52,771 nt of DNA, from the NCBI GenBank assembly GCA_017431845.1, contig JAFRKG010000015.1:1-52771 (forward strand), in the 5' to 3' direction. Source of the stretch: Methanosphaera sp. Lineage in GTDB: Archaea > Methanobacteriota > Methanobacteria > Methanobacteriales > Methanobacteriaceae. Of this stretch, positions 18,020-27,588 are shown piece by piece (within the stretch, counting starts at the first letter, position 1; each line of letters starts with the position of its first letter). Below the pieces are notes generated by a model. That model saw only the letters and a program-made list of their open reading frames with translations. It was not told the origin of the DNA and did no database searches. The position numbers and the translations under genes were made by a program.

Positions 18020-20335
18020 ATGATGAAAGATCCTGAAACAATACAAGACACATACAACTTAAACGAAATCCACGTAATAAAAAACGATGGAATAAAAGAA
18101 AAATTCAGCTACGAAAAACTAATAAAATCATGCATAATGATAAACATACCACTAGGCCTAGCAGAAAAAATAGCCTATAAAGTATCCAAAGAAGCACATG
18201 ACAACATAACAACAAAAGAAATAAAAAATCTCATATACAAACTACTAAAAAAAGAAAATACCAAACTAGCAGACAAATACTACAATAATAACACACTCCG
18301 AGTAAGAACAGGAAGAGACACAATAGAAGCATTCGACAAAACCAAAATAGCAAATACATTAATACAAGAAACACAAACAACACCAAAACTCGCCAACAAA
18401 ATAGCAAACGAAGTATACAAAGAACTCAAAAAACTTCAACTAGACTACCTAACAGCACCAATCATAAGAGAAATGGTAAACACCAAACTAACAGAAAACG
18501 GACTAGAATCCCTAAGAAGAAAATACACAAGACTAGGAATGCCAGTATACAACATAACAAGCCTAATAGAAAACGGAAACAAAGATAATGCAAACATGAT
18601 GCACAACCCAGAAACAATACACAAATACGTAGCAGACGAATCCCTAAAACAATACACACTCCTAAACATACTACCACACCACCTAGCCGATGCACACATG
18701 AACGGAACAGTACACATACACGACCTAGAATTCTTCGCAGGAAGACCAATAAACTGTTTACAACACGACTTAAGACAATTCATAAGATACGGACTAAAAG
18801 TAGATGGAACAGGAGACCATACAAGCGTAGCAGGATCACCAAATCACATAGAAACACTCATGAACCACTCAGGAGAAATAATGCTAGCAGCACAACAAAA
18901 CATGAGTGGTGGACAAGCAATGAGTCTATGGAATGTATTCGTAGCACCATTTGCAGCAGGACTCCCATATGATAAAATCAAACAATCCGTCGAAATGCTA
19001 ATATTCAACCTCAACATGGCATACGCAGCACGTGGAGGACAAGTACCATTCACAAGCGTAGGATTAGAATTCACAGTCCCAGACTTCCTAAAAAACGAAC
19101 CAGCATATGGACCAGGAGGAAAAGTAGTAGGAGTATACGGAGACTATGAAAAAGAGGTAAGACTTTTACAAAGAGCATTCACAGAAGCACTAATCAAAGG
19201 AGACTCAGAAGGAAAACCACACCTCTTCCCAAACACAATATACTACCTAAGAAAAGAATGCTTAACACCAGAATTCCAAGAAGACATTGACAGAGTACAC
19301 TACTTATCCGCTAAGTTCGGAACCGCATATTTCATCAACATGTTACCAAAATACATGGGAAACCATGCAAACTATATGGGATGCAGAACCAGATTATCCG
19401 ACAACTGGACAGGAGACTGGGAAAAAGACTGTCTTAGAACAGGAAACCTAGCATATGTAACCATGAACCTACCACGTATCGGATACAATGCAAGAGACGA
19501 AAACGAAATCTTCGACTACCTAGATGACTACATGAAAATCGTAGAAGAAGTACTTTTAATAAGAAGAGAAAGAGCACTAAAATGCTTAAATGATTACAAA
19601 TTACTACCATTCCTAACACAAAAAATGGGCGAAGACCCATACTACCAAGTAGACAACAGTACATTATCATTCGGATTTGTAGGTTTAAATGAAATGTTAC
19701 TAGCACAAACAGGTGCAGGTCTAGAAGATCCGGAATCAAACAAATTAGGACATAAAATAATACAACACATAAATGATAGGGCAGACCAACTTAAAAGTGA
19801 AACCGGCCTAAGATGGGGAGTAATCCAGACACCAGCAGAAAGTACCGCATACAGATTTGCAACCATGGACAGAGAAAAATATCCAGACCAAGTAATATGT
19901 AACGGAGACAGCAATGCATCTTACTACACAAACAGTAGCCACGTTCCAGTAGATACACCTATGAGCTTACCTGAAAAAATAAAAATAGAATCAGAATACC
20001 ATCCATTAACACAAGGAGGACATATCTTCCACGCATTTATGGGAGAAAGTTACAGTGACCCAGATAGTTTAATGAGCTTAACAAACAAAATTGCAAGAAA
20101 AACAGATATCGGATTCTGGGCATACAGTAGTGCACTTAGTTTCTGTATAAACTGTAAAACATTAATGAAAGGATTACAGTCAACATGTACACATTGTGGA
20201 GAAACAAAAAATGTGGAATGGTATGACCGTATAACAGGATATGTACAGCAAGTAGGACATTCAGAAAGTGCATCCGGTGGATGGAATGCTGGTAAAAAAC
20301 AAGAATTAATTGACAGAAAACGATGGGAACAATAA
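18020..20335 (+). CDS. nrdD: Anaerobic ribonucleoside-triphosphate reductase
   Basis: The class III reductase makes dNTPs from NTPs using a glycyl radical. Numbered from an in-frame GTG at 18011, it has two successive ATP-cone domains (about residues 16-95 and 96-180). The substrate-site cysteine lies in CLQHDLRQFIRYG, and NMSGGQAMSLWNVFVAPF is conserved. Four zinc cysteines are C712, C715, C726 and C729. The C-terminal glycyl-radical segment GGWNAGKKQEL places the radical at G761. The GTGAT at 18011 reads as a Shine-Dalgarno sequence for the ATG at 18020, so the protein probably begins MMKDPE. The activase nrdG is not adjacent. The coding strand is unusually A/C-rich compared with polC. Confidence 0.97.
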   Translation: MMKDPETIQDTYNLNEIHVIKNDGIKEKFSYEKLIKSCIMINIPLGLAEKIAYKVSKEAHDNITTKEIKNLIYKLLKKENTKLADKYYNNNTLRVRTGRDTIEAFDKTKIANTLIQETQTTPKLANKIANEVYKELKKLQLDYLTAPIIREMVNTKLTENGLESLRRKYTRLGMPVYNITSLIENGNKDNANMMHNPETIHKYVADESLKQYTLLNILPHHLADAHMNGTVHIHDLEFFAGRPINCLQHDLRQFIRYGLKVDGTGDHTSVAGSPNHIETLMNHSGEIMLAAQQNMSGGQAMSLWNVFVAPFAAGLPYDKIKQSVEMLIFNLNMAYAARGGQVPFTSVGLEFTVPDFLKNEPAYGPGGKVVGVYGDYEKEVRLLQRAFTEALIKGDSEGKPHLFPNTIYYLRKECLTPEFQEDIDRVHYLSAKFGTAYFINMLPKYMGNHANYMGCRTRLSDNWTGDWEKDCLRTGNLAYVTMNLPRIGYNARDENEIFDYLDDYMKIVEEVLLIRRERALKCLNDYKLLPFLTQKMGEDPYYQVDNSTLSFGFVGLNEMLLAQTGAGLEDPESNKLGHKIIQHINDRADQLKSETGLRWGVIQTPAESTAYRFATMDREKYPDQVICNGDSNASYYTNSSHVPVDTPMSLPEKIKIESEYHPLTQGGHIFHAFMGESYSDPDSLMSLTNKIARKTDIGFWAYSSALSFCINCKTLMKGLQSTCTHCGETKNVEWYDRITGYVQQVGHSESASGGWNAGKKQELIDRKRWEQ

Positions 20336-20361
20336 TCAAAAAAGAATCTCATCATTTTAAT

Positions 20362-20372
20362 CCCCCTTTTTT
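20362..20372 (+). terminator. C5-T6 terminator after nrdD
   Basis: CCCCC followed directly by TTTTTT, 26 bp after the nrdD stop. It lies between convergent nrdD and the YbjQ-like gene. An A-run at 20394-20402 provides the T-run for the opposite strand. Confidence 0.55.
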
Positions 20373-20420
20373 AAAATAACTACTTTTTAATAGAAAAAAA
20401 AATTTAAAATTAATAATAAT

Positions 20421-21242
20421 TTAATCAAGGTATTGTTCCTCAATAGTTACTGCGGTACCATATGCAGCTATTATTATGTCTGGAGGTATTTGCTGATTAT
20501 AATTTGTGTATTCAAATTCAACTTCAATTATTGCATTAGCATTTAATTTAAGTGCCTGTTCTTCAAGAAGATGTAATATATATTTACGTGACATTGCATA
20601 ATCATTAAGCTTCAATATATTTTTATTTTCAACATTAGATCCCATATATTTAATCTGTTCTTTTCTATTCTTTTCTTCAAATTCTATTACATCCTCTACA
20701 CAAACCAAACCATGATACTTTGCTATAGGAACATTAGGTTTCGAATTTAATATAGGCAATTTTAATTGTGCAGTATCTTCAATATCGCTAAAGGTTAACT
20801 GAGAATCATTTTGATTTTTAAACTTTGAACCAATAAAACTACCACCAAGGCCCAATAAATAAGTGAATGCTAAAAATATCCCAATTATTAAATAATTTAT
20901 TAACAAAGGAAATGCTGCCTGTAACATCAATAAAAAACCGCCAACAGTAAATATATTAAATGTTAAAGGTTGTGATGGGAAAAGCCAGCCTATACCATTT
21001 GTTAAGAAGAACAAAATTATAGCACTTATTGCTCCGGAAGATTTTTTTCTAAGGTACATTGAAACAAATGTTTCAACAAAACCTGCAACAACAGGGGCAA
21101 TAAAAACATCAATATTTACTCCAAAAATTACTAAATGGTAATATATGCAAATACCGGTTATTATACTTCCAACCAGTAACCCTGAAAAAATGGATAATCC
21201 CAATAATAATTTATCATAAGTAAATATTTTATGTTCAAACAT
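20421..21242 (-). CDS. Membrane protein with C-terminal YbjQ-like domain
   Basis: The first ~150 residues contain about four membrane segments (LLGLSIFSGLLVGSIITGI, NIDVFIAPVVAGFVETFV, GAISAIILFFLTNGIGWLF, LINYLIIGIFLAFTYLLGLG). The C-terminal ~95 residues match the YbjQ/DUF74 heavy-metal-binding-like fold: LHLLEEQALKLNANAIIEVEFEY then IIAAYGTAVTIEE. YbjQ proteins are usually stand-alone ~105-residue cytosolic pentamers, so the membrane fusion is notable. Its function is unknown. There is no clear Shine-Dalgarno sequence at the ATG. It is divergent from the PfkB gene and convergent with nrdD. Confidence 0.7.
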   Translation of the reverse strand: MFEHKIFTYDKLLLGLSIFSGLLVGSIITGICIYYHLVIFGVNIDVFIAPVVAGFVETFVSMYLRKKSSGAISAIILFFLTNGIGWLFPSQPLTFNIFTVGGFLLMLQAAFPLLINYLIIGIFLAFTYLLGLGGSFIGSKFKNQNDSQLTFSDIEDTAQLKLPILNSKPNVPIAKYHGLVCVEDVIEFEEKNRKEQIKYMGSNVENKNILKLNDYAMSRKYILHLLEEQALKLNANAIIEVEFEYTNYNQQIPPDIIIAAYGTAVTIEEQYLD

Positions 21243-21511
21243 TTGAAAAACCTAATCTTATTTTTGAAGCTTTTAATAATAATTTTTTTCCATGACAAAT
21301 AGTATAATTATGTAATTACATAATAATTATAGGATACTTGGCATAATTATTTTAGATAGAAAAAAGTATTACTACAAAAAATTAGAATATTTTTTCATTA
21401 TCAACAATATTCTGCCTTTGTTCAAATCAAAATAATAAACACAATGTTAATTACAATTTATTTTAACACGCTTAAAAAGAAACCATATTAAAGAGTATTT
21501 CGGAGGATAAC

Positions 21512-22441
21512 ATGAAAAACGTGGATTTACTAGTTTTAGGACACACAGCTTTTGATTATATTATGGAAGTTAAAGAATTTTCAAAAATAAACACATCCGC
21601 TATTGTAGATAAAATGGAAAAATTACATGGTGGTGCTGCAGGTAATGTTGCAGTTGTCGCAAGCAAAATGGGGTTAGATGTTGGTTTAATATCATGCATA
21701 GGTAAAGACTTTAAGGATAGTGAGTACGAACAAGAAATGATAGAAGAAGGTATTGATATTTCTGATATGATAGTTTCAGAAGATGCAAATACGCCTACAG
21801 CTTTTGTATTAACAAACCCTGAAGATGAACAGATGTTTTATTTTTATTGGGGTGCTGCAAAGGAATATGAAACAAGCCCTGTTCCTAAAGCTGCCATTGA
21901 CCAAGCACGTGCTGTTCATTTAGCAACAGGAGATCCAGAATACAATATTAAAGCGGGAAAATATGCTTATGAATCAAATAAATTAGTATCATTTGATCCA
22001 GGACAAGATTTACACTTGTATACAACTAAAAATCTTGAAGAAATGATAAAAAACTGTAACATACTCTTTGGAAATGAGCATGAAATAGATCATATATGTG
22101 ATTTACTAGAAAAATCTGTTGAAGATTTACTTGAAGAAAATATTAATATGGTAATTCAAACCCTTGGAGATAAAGGTAGTATTATTTATGCTAAAAATGA
22201 AGACCCACTAAATATTGAAGTTGTTCCAACAAAAGCAGTTGATCCAACAGGTGCTGGTGATTCTTACAGGGCAGCTTTCTTAAGTTTATACCTAAGAGAT
22301 AATGATTTGAAAACTTGTGGAAGATTTGCAAGTACCGTTTCATCATACATCGTGGAAACACAAGGTACTCAGACAAACATTCCTACTGCTGACCAAGCTT
22401 TTGATAAAATGAATGACATATGGTCAGAAACAGATTATTAA
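21512..22441 (+). CDS. PfkB-family sugar/nucleoside kinase
   Basis: A ribokinase-family enzyme. The N-terminal substrate loop is GGAAGNVAVVASKMGLDVGLISCIGKD. The catalytic signature is DPTGAGDSYRAAFLSLYL, with the base D250. The family includes the archaeal broad-specificity nucleoside kinases (MJ0406 type), ribokinase and phosphofructokinase B. The length of 309 is typical. CGGAGGAT is well spaced from the ATG. It is likely monocistronic, as the next gene is 269 bp away and a C5/T7 terminator follows. Substrate specificity cannot be read from the sequence; a nucleoside kinase is the best archaeal match. Confidence 0.85.
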   Translation: MKNVDLLVLGHTAFDYIMEVKEFSKINTSAIVDKMEKLHGGAAGNVAVVASKMGLDVGLISCIGKDFKDSEYEQEMIEEGIDISDMIVSEDANTPTAFVLTNPEDEQMFYFYWGAAKEYETSPVPKAAIDQARAVHLATGDPEYNIKAGKYAYESNKLVSFDPGQDLHLYTTKNLEEMIKNCNILFGNEHEIDHICDLLEKSVEDLLEENINMVIQTLGDKGSIIYAKNEDPLNIEVVPTKAVDPTGAGDSYRAAFLSLYLRDNDLKTCGRFASTVSSYIVETQGTQTNIPTADQAFDKMNDIWSETDY

Positions 22442-22463
22442 AGAAATATTTTTCTTTTAACCT

Positions 22464-22485
22464 CCCCCTATCAACTAATTTTTTT
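22464..22485 (+). terminator. C5/T7 terminator after PfkB kinase
   Basis: CCCCC (22464-22468) followed 11 bp later by a T7 run (22479-22485), within 45 bp of the stop codon. Confidence 0.5.
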
Positions 22486-22612
22486 AACATTCAAAATTAA
22501 TTTAAAAATATCCCATTCAATAAATTAAAATGAAAAACACCAATAAAATTTAATTAATAAACTGTTTAATTTGTAAATTAAACTTAAATTTTAAAATAAA
22601 ACTCTTAAAAAC

Positions 22613-22620
22613 TTTAAATA
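22613..22620 (+). promoter_or_regulatory. TATA box of thiC (first copy)
   Basis: TTTAAATA with A-rich sequence just upstream (BRE-like), 91 bp before the thiC ATG. Initiation ~25 nt downstream would start RNA near 22643-22646, inside the palindrome at 22644-22666. The 5' leader would then be only ~65 nt, too short for a TPP riboswitch, and no THI-box sequence is seen. Confidence 0.5.
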
Positions 22621-22643
22621 CTCCTATAAACTAAGTTAATAAT

Positions 22644-22666
22644 AGTTCATTATGGCCATAATAACT
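22644..22666 (+). promoter_or_regulatory. Palindromic operator candidate upstream of thiC
   Basis: A perfect 14-bp palindrome, ATTATGGCCATAAT (22649-22662), is extended by AGTT on the left and AACT on the right with one unpaired C. A further outer pair, CTAAGTT (22631-22637) and AACTTAG (22663-22669), overlaps it. It covers the predicted transcription start, as a repressor site would. It could also form a 5' RNA hairpin. Confidence 0.45.
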
Positions 22667-22710
22667 TAGTGTAGAACACAAATAATTACAATTTAAGGGA
22701 GTATATAAAA

Positions 22711-24012
22711 ATGACACAAATGACCGAAGCAAGAAACGGTAACATTACTGAAGCAATGAAACAAGTTGCAAAAGATGAAAAATTAGATCCTGAATATATA
22801 AGAAAAATGGTGGCAAAAGGATACATAGCAATACCAGACAATAATCAAAGAGAAACAGTAGCAGTAGGTATTGGTAAAAATTTAAGAACAAAAGTTAATG
22901 CTACAATAGGAACATCAACAGACATCTGCAACTTAGACGAAGAATTAGAAAAAGCAAAAGTAGCCGAAGAAGCAGGTTGTGACACGCTAATGGAACTAAG
23001 TATTGGAGGAGACTTAGACCATATCAGAAGAACTGTTCTTAAAAATACCAACAAACCTGTCGGAAGTGTGCCTATTTACCAAACTGCCGTAGAAGCAATC
23101 GAAAATGATGGTGCAGCAATAAACATGGACCCTGACGATATGATAAAAAATATTGAAAAACAAGCAAAAGATGGTATAGACTTCATGGCAATCCATTGTT
23201 CAGTAAATCGAGAAACACTAAAAAGATTAAAAAGAGAAGGAAGAAAAGGAGGATTAGTCAGCAGAGGAGGTTCATTCATATCATCATGGATGGTGCACAA
23301 CGATGCTGAAAACCCATTATATGAAAACTATGATCAAATATTAGACATAGTAGAAGAATATGATGTATGTTTAAGTATGGCAAATGCTATGAGAGCAGGA
23401 GCATTAACTGATTCAACAGACCGTGCACAAATACAAGAACTAATAGTTTTAGGAGAACTTGTTGACAGGGCAAGAGAAAGAGGAGTGCAAACAATAGTAG
23501 AAGGACCAGGACACATACCAATCAATGAAATTGAAACTAACATAAACATACAAAAGAAAATGTGTAAAAATGCGCCATTTTATATGCTAGGACCAATTGT
23601 AACCGATATTGCACCAGCATATGATCATATTGTATCCGCAATAGGTGCAGCACAATGTGCAAGATATGGTGCAGATTTCATATGTTATGTTACACCAGCA
23701 GAACATCTTGCATTACCAGATAAAGAAGATGTACGTGAAGGAGTAATAGCTACAAGAATAGGTGCCCATGCAGGAGACCTTGCAATAGATCTTGAAAGAT
23801 TTGGAGAAGAAGATATTAAAATGGCTGATGCAAGAAAATCTTTAAATTGGACAGAACAATATGAACATGCAATGTGGCCTAATGATGCTAAGGCAATCAG
23901 AGACAAAAGACCACCAGAAGCTGATGACACATGTACCATGTGTGGTAATTATTGTGCAATAAAAATAGTTAATAATTGGCTAGATAAAGCTGAAAAAACA
24001 GTATTTGACTAA
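22711..24012 (+). CDS. thiC: Phosphomethylpyrimidine synthase (first copy)
   Basis: ThiC is a radical SAM enzyme that converts aminoimidazole ribotide to hydroxymethylpyrimidine phosphate for thiamine. Its 433 residues carry the core blocks [56 protein letters not shown] and [21 protein letters not shown]. The cluster motif near the C-terminus is CTMCGNYC, a CX2CX3C spacing, one residue shorter than the CX2CX4C of bacterial ThiC. The second copy has the same spacing. GGGAGT precedes the ATG. Bacterial ThiC is much longer; this short form is normal for archaea. Convergent with trkA. Confidence 0.95.
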   Translation: MTQMTEARNGNITEAMKQVAKDEKLDPEYIRKMVAKGYIAIPDNNQRETVAVGIGKNLRTKVNATIGTSTDICNLDEELEKAKVAEEAGCDTLMELSIGGDLDHIRRTVLKNTNKPVGSVPIYQTAVEAIENDGAAINMDPDDMIKNIEKQAKDGIDFMAIHCSVNRETLKRLKREGRKGGLVSRGGSFISSWMVHNDAENPLYENYDQILDIVEEYDVCLSMANAMRAGALTDSTDRAQIQELIVLGELVDRARERGVQTIVEGPGHIPINEIETNINIQKKMCKNAPFYMLGPIVTDIAPAYDHIVSAIGAAQCARYGADFICYVTPAEHLALPDKEDVREGVIATRIGAHAGDLAIDLERFGEEDIKMADARKSLNWTEQYEHAMWPNDAKAIRDKRPPEADDTCTMCGNYCAIKIVNNWLDKAEKTVFD

Positions 24013-24044
24013 AAAAAAGTACTATCCTCCTATCAGCAGAGAAG

Positions 24045-24065
24045 TAATAGGAATTATTCCTATTA
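24045..24065. repeat. 21-bp perfect palindrome between thiC and trkA
   Basis: TAATAGGAAT, a central T, then its exact reverse complement. It lies 33 bp after thiC and 24 bp after the trkA stop on the other strand. The position suggests a bidirectional terminator or RNA-stabilising hairpin. No T-run of five or more follows on either side. Confidence 0.6.
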
Positions 24066-24088
24066 ATCCATTCTCTTATAATAAAAGA

Positions 24089-24742
24089 TTATGGTGCAAA
24101 AAACTTTGTAACTTCTTGAATATAATTTGATTTTGTGATAACAGATATTTTCTGATTTTCTTTGAATAATGTGTCTTGTTGAGGAATAACAAGTTCATTA
24201 TCATCATAAACAGCACATACAATAAAATTTTCAGTCGGACTATAATCCAGAACTTTTTTTCCAAATAACTTCTTATTTTCTAAGTTTAATTCAAGTAATT
24301 CTGTTGAACCTCTTCCTAAAACTATTAAATCAGCTATTTTTGGTCGAGTAATTATTCTTTCCAAGTATCTTGCTACTGCTGCTTCAGGACTTACTGTAAT
24401 ATCTATTCCAACATTTTTAAATGCCTTTTCGTGTTCCAAATCATTTACTCTGACAATTCTTTTTTGAATATTACTATAACTTTGACTAAGTACTGCTGCT
24501 AAAAGATTAACCTTATCATCACCAGTTGCAGCTACAAAAACATCAGCATCAGATATATCTGCATCTTCTAGTATTTGTACACTTGTTGCATCACCATTAA
24601 TTACCATTGCTTTAGTTTCCTCTGCTACTTCTTCGGATATTGTAGAATCATTTTCAATTATTGTTACACTTAACCCTTCATGTATTAATGATTCTGCAAG
24701 GTTTAGCCCTACTCTTCCTGCACCTACTATTATTACATACAT
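24089..24742 (-). CDS. trkA: TrkA-type potassium transport regulator
   Basis: A 217-residue KTN/RCK protein. The N-terminal Rossmann domain has GAGRVG (residues 7-12) and an acidic residue after the second strand (IIEND), as in NAD(H)-binding TrkA_N. The C-terminal ~75 residues are a TrkA_C (RCK_C) domain (LLELNLENKKLFGKKVLDYSPTENFIVCAVYDDNELVIP). Such proteins gate TrkH/Ktr potassium channels at the inner face of the membrane. GTGA lies upstream of the ATG. No TrkH gene is adjacent in the window. Confidence 0.9.
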   Translation of the reverse strand: MYVIIVGAGRVGLNLAESLIHEGLSVTIIENDSTISEEVAEETKAMVINGDATSVQILEDADISDADVFVAATGDDKVNLLAAVLSQSYSNIQKRIVRVNDLEHEKAFKNVGIDITVSPEAAVARYLERIITRPKIADLIVLGRGSTELLELNLENKKLFGKKVLDYSPTENFIVCAVYDDNELVIPQQDTLFKENQKISVITKSNYIQEVTKFFAP

Positions 24743-24958
24743 GTTTATTCACATTACTAAAAATTTTATATATTATATAGTTATATTTTTAATATTAAAA
24801 AAAGTGACTATTTATGATAAAATTATAAACTAGAAATTACATAGATATATTATTAATGATTTTTTCATATAATGAAAAATAGATTATTTTTATTTAAAAA
24901 TTATTTTAATTTATTAGTTAACTTTAAATTTTATAAAAAAGGAATTATTGTGATATAG

Positions 24959-26548
24959 ATGAGTAAACATTGGACTGAAAGAATTGCTGAAGAATTAAGT
25001 AAAGAAGGAAGAGATGAATACGTAATTGGAAGCGGAACTTCAATATCTGGGTCAGTACATATAGGTAACAGTTGTGACGTGTTCATTGCAAATGCTGTAA
25101 GTAAAGAATTAAGAAAATTAGGTGAAAATGCAAGAACACTGTGGATAGCTGATGATTATGATCCTCTAAGAAAAGTACCTTACCCTTTACCAGAATCATA
25201 TGACAAATACCTCGGACAACCTTACTATGAAATTCCATGTCCTGAAGGTTGTTGTGACAATTTTGTTGAACATTTCCAAAAACCATTTACTTCTGCTTTA
25301 GAATCTTTTGATATTCAAGATCTTGAAATTAAAAGTGGAGCATATATGTATAAAAATGGATTTTATACTGAAGCTACAAAAATTGCATTAGAAAATGCAG
25401 AACGTATTAGAGAAATATTCAATCAATATCGTGAACATCCACTTAAAGATAATTGGTTACCATATAATCCTATTTGTAGTGAATGTGGAAGAGTTAATAC
25501 TACAGAAGCTTATGACTATGATGGAACTACCATAAAATATAAATGTGAATGTGGTCATGAAGGAGAAATGGATTATACTACAGGTAAAGGTAAATTAACA
25601 TGGAGAGTAGAATGGGCTGCAAGATGGAAAATATTAAATATTACCTGTGAACCATTCGGTAAAGACCATGCAGCTAGTGGTGGATCATATGATGTTAGTA
25701 AAATCATATCCGAGGAGATATTTGATTATCCTGCACCATATCCAGTACCATATGAATGGATAACACTTGATGGTGATGCTATGAGCAAATCAAAAGGTGT
25801 GTTCTTTAGTCCAGAGGCTTGGCTGAAAATAGGAAAACCTGAAACTTTAAATTATTTCATATTCAGAAATAAACCATTAAAACCTAAAGATTTTTCACCT
25901 AAAATGGGATTTTTAGATTTAATGGATCAGTATGATAGAGTAGAAAGAATTGCATATGGAATAGAAGAAGCAAGTAATGAAAAAGAAAAAGAAAAACTTA
26001 CTAAAATATATGAAATATCCCAAATTAATGAATTACCTGATGAAATGCCATTCCAACCAGCATACAGATTCTTAACAGTAGCTTATCAAATTGCTAGTGG
26101 TAAATCCGATAAGATTTATGAAATTCTTAAAAATAATCATCAGTTACCTTCAAGATTAGAAGATGTGAGTTATGATAATTTAAGTGAATGGGATAAAAAT
26201 ACATTTTTACAAAGGTTAGAATATGTTAACAATTGGTTAGATATTTATGCTCCTAAATTTGTTAAATTCCAAGTTATGAAGAAATTACCTCGTATTGAAA
26301 TTAATGATGAACAAAAAGAGTTTTTAAGACAATTGGCTGATGTTTTAGAAAATGAAACTTTTGATAATGATGTTGAATTCCATGATCGTATGTATGAAGT
26401 TCTTGAAGCTCTGGGTATGAAGCCTCAAAAAGCTTTCCAAGCTATTTATAAAACAATTTTGGGTAAAAAACAGGGTCCTCGTGCAGCTTCATTTGTATTA
26501 TCTTTAGATAAGGATTTTGCAATTAAAAGGTTCAGACTTGAAGAATAA
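24959..26548 (+). CDS. lysS: Class I lysyl-tRNA synthetase
   Basis: This is the archaeal class I LysRS, unrelated to the class II enzyme of most bacteria. The HIGH-type motif is HIGN (residues 34-37) and the KMSKS-type loop is MSKSK (275-279). Zinc-binding-like cysteines occur at CSECGRVN and CECGHEG. The C-terminal helical anticodon-binding region ends [20 protein letters not shown]. Its 529 residues are normal. GTGAT precedes the ATG by a short gap. It converges on the ModE-like gene, leaving 18 bp, with a shared T-rich stretch (26560-26568). Confidence 0.96.
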   Translation: MSKHWTERIAEELSKEGRDEYVIGSGTSISGSVHIGNSCDVFIANAVSKELRKLGENARTLWIADDYDPLRKVPYPLPESYDKYLGQPYYEIPCPEGCCDNFVEHFQKPFTSALESFDIQDLEIKSGAYMYKNGFYTEATKIALENAERIREIFNQYREHPLKDNWLPYNPICSECGRVNTTEAYDYDGTTIKYKCECGHEGEMDYTTGKGKLTWRVEWAARWKILNITCEPFGKDHAASGGSYDVSKIISEEIFDYPAPYPVPYEWITLDGDAMSKSKGVFFSPEAWLKIGKPETLNYFIFRNKPLKPKDFSPKMGFLDLMDQYDRVERIAYGIEEASNEKEKEKLTKIYEISQINELPDEMPFQPAYRFLTVAYQIASGKSDKIYEILKNNHQLPSRLEDVSYDNLSEWDKNTFLQRLEYVNNWLDIYAPKFVKFQVMKKLPRIEINDEQKEFLRQLADVLENETFDNDVEFHDRMYEVLEALGMKPQKAFQAIYKTILGKKQGPRAASFVLSLDKDFAIKRFRLEE

Positions 26549-26566
26549 TATTTCTTCAAATTTTTT

Positions 26567-27442
26567 TTATAATGGTTCGAAACCAAATTTAGAAGTTAAT
26601 TTTTGTGCATTATGTGATGCAAAATTAAGGAAACTTTCTACTTCAACACTATTTTTAACATTCAAAGCGCTTATTATATGACGAGTATCTTCGGATAATA
26701 TATCATTTGTATTAAGATATGTATATGACAGACTGTTATTTATAAAAGTATATAGGGCAGAATCTTGTTCAACCATACAAATAGCTTCATGGAATGAATC
26801 AACAGAAGTAACTATATCAAAATCCAAATCATAGTTAGCAAGAGTAGTCCAGGCAAGTCTTTGAGCAGAACCCTCAACCTCAACAAATTTCAAACCATTT
26901 AAATCAGACAAATCATTAAACTCATCACCATCATGAGTCAATAACATCAACTTATCCCTACCCAAAGCAACAGGTTCCAAATTCCGAATATATGCTTGTA
27001 CCGGATCGTCAAAACCAACAATATCCACAATACCCTTACGTGCCAAATCCAATGAGGTTTCTAAATCAGTTTGAATAATTTTTATATCCTCCAAATGATA
27101 CGCTTTAGCTAATTCTCGAATAAATTCACAAGAAACAAAACCACCAGCCATCGTCCAAACATTGTCATCAACCAATCTTCGCTCATAAGATTCATATTCA
27201 TCAAGTAAATTCAATGCAAACGCTGTTAAATGAGAACCACTATTTGAAACAACCACCAACTTCTCAGACAACAACTTCTCAGCATTAATAATTCTACGAT
27301 TTAAAACCGTATGTGATATACCCAAATCCTTAGCAGCTTTACGTTGAGATTTATTTAATTTTACGGATTTTAATGTATCAAATAATTTATAATCATAAAG
27401 AACATTATTAATTTCAAGATTTAATTTCTTATTACCAACCAT
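26567..27442 (-). CDS. ModE/LysR-type regulator with PBP-like domain
   Basis: Residues ~25-90 are a LysR/ModE-type winged helix-turn-helix (KSQRKAAKDLGISHTVLNRRIINAEKLL). The ModE-like end of the domain, SGSHLTAFALNLLDEYE, follows. The remaining ~200 residues form a periplasmic-binding-protein-like sensor (VSCEFIRELAKAYHLEDIKIIQTD, then DIVGFDDPVQ). Archaeal proteins of this layout are often annotated as molybdate/tungstate-type regulators. A GTG at 27454 is in frame, but GGTTGAT just upstream of the ATG at 27442 marks the likelier start. It is divergent from the hxlB-like gene, with an inverted repeat between them, and 0.7 kb from the fwd operon, which encodes a Mo/W enzyme. Confidence 0.75.
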   Translation of the reverse strand: MVGNKKLNLEINNVLYDYKLFDTLKSVKLNKSQRKAAKDLGISHTVLNRRIINAEKLLSEKLVVVSNSGSHLTAFALNLLDEYESYERRLVDDNVWTMAGGFVSCEFIRELAKAYHLEDIKIIQTDLETSLDLARKGIVDIVGFDDPVQAYIRNLEPVALGRDKLMLLTHDGDEFNDLSDLNGLKFVEVEGSAQRLAWTTLANYDLDFDIVTSVDSFHEAICMVEQDSALYTFINNSLSYTYLNTNDILSEDTRHIISALNVKNSVEVESFLNFASHNAQKLTSKFGFEPL

Positions 27443-27493
27443 AAAATCAACCACACAACAAATATATACTTGTTATAAAATTAGATTAGTAAA

Positions 27494-27515
27494 ATGTAAA
27501 TATAAATGTTTACAT
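27494..27515. promoter_or_regulatory. Inverted repeat in regulator/hxlB divergent promoter
   Basis: ATGTAAA, 8 bp, TTTACAT, in the 134-bp gap between the divergent regulator and isomerase genes. Its form (dyad around a short spacer) suits a LysR/ModE-type dimer, so it is a candidate autoregulatory site. Confidence 0.4.
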
Positions 27516-27588
27516 ATAATATAATGATAATAAAATTAAAATATTCATTATCTGTTAAATTGAAAAGTTAATTATTGTAGGTAAAAAC

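Noticed and set aside
22442-22710. TPP riboswitch upstream of the first thiC
   Set aside because: No conserved THI-box sequences, and the predicted leader is only ~65 nt.
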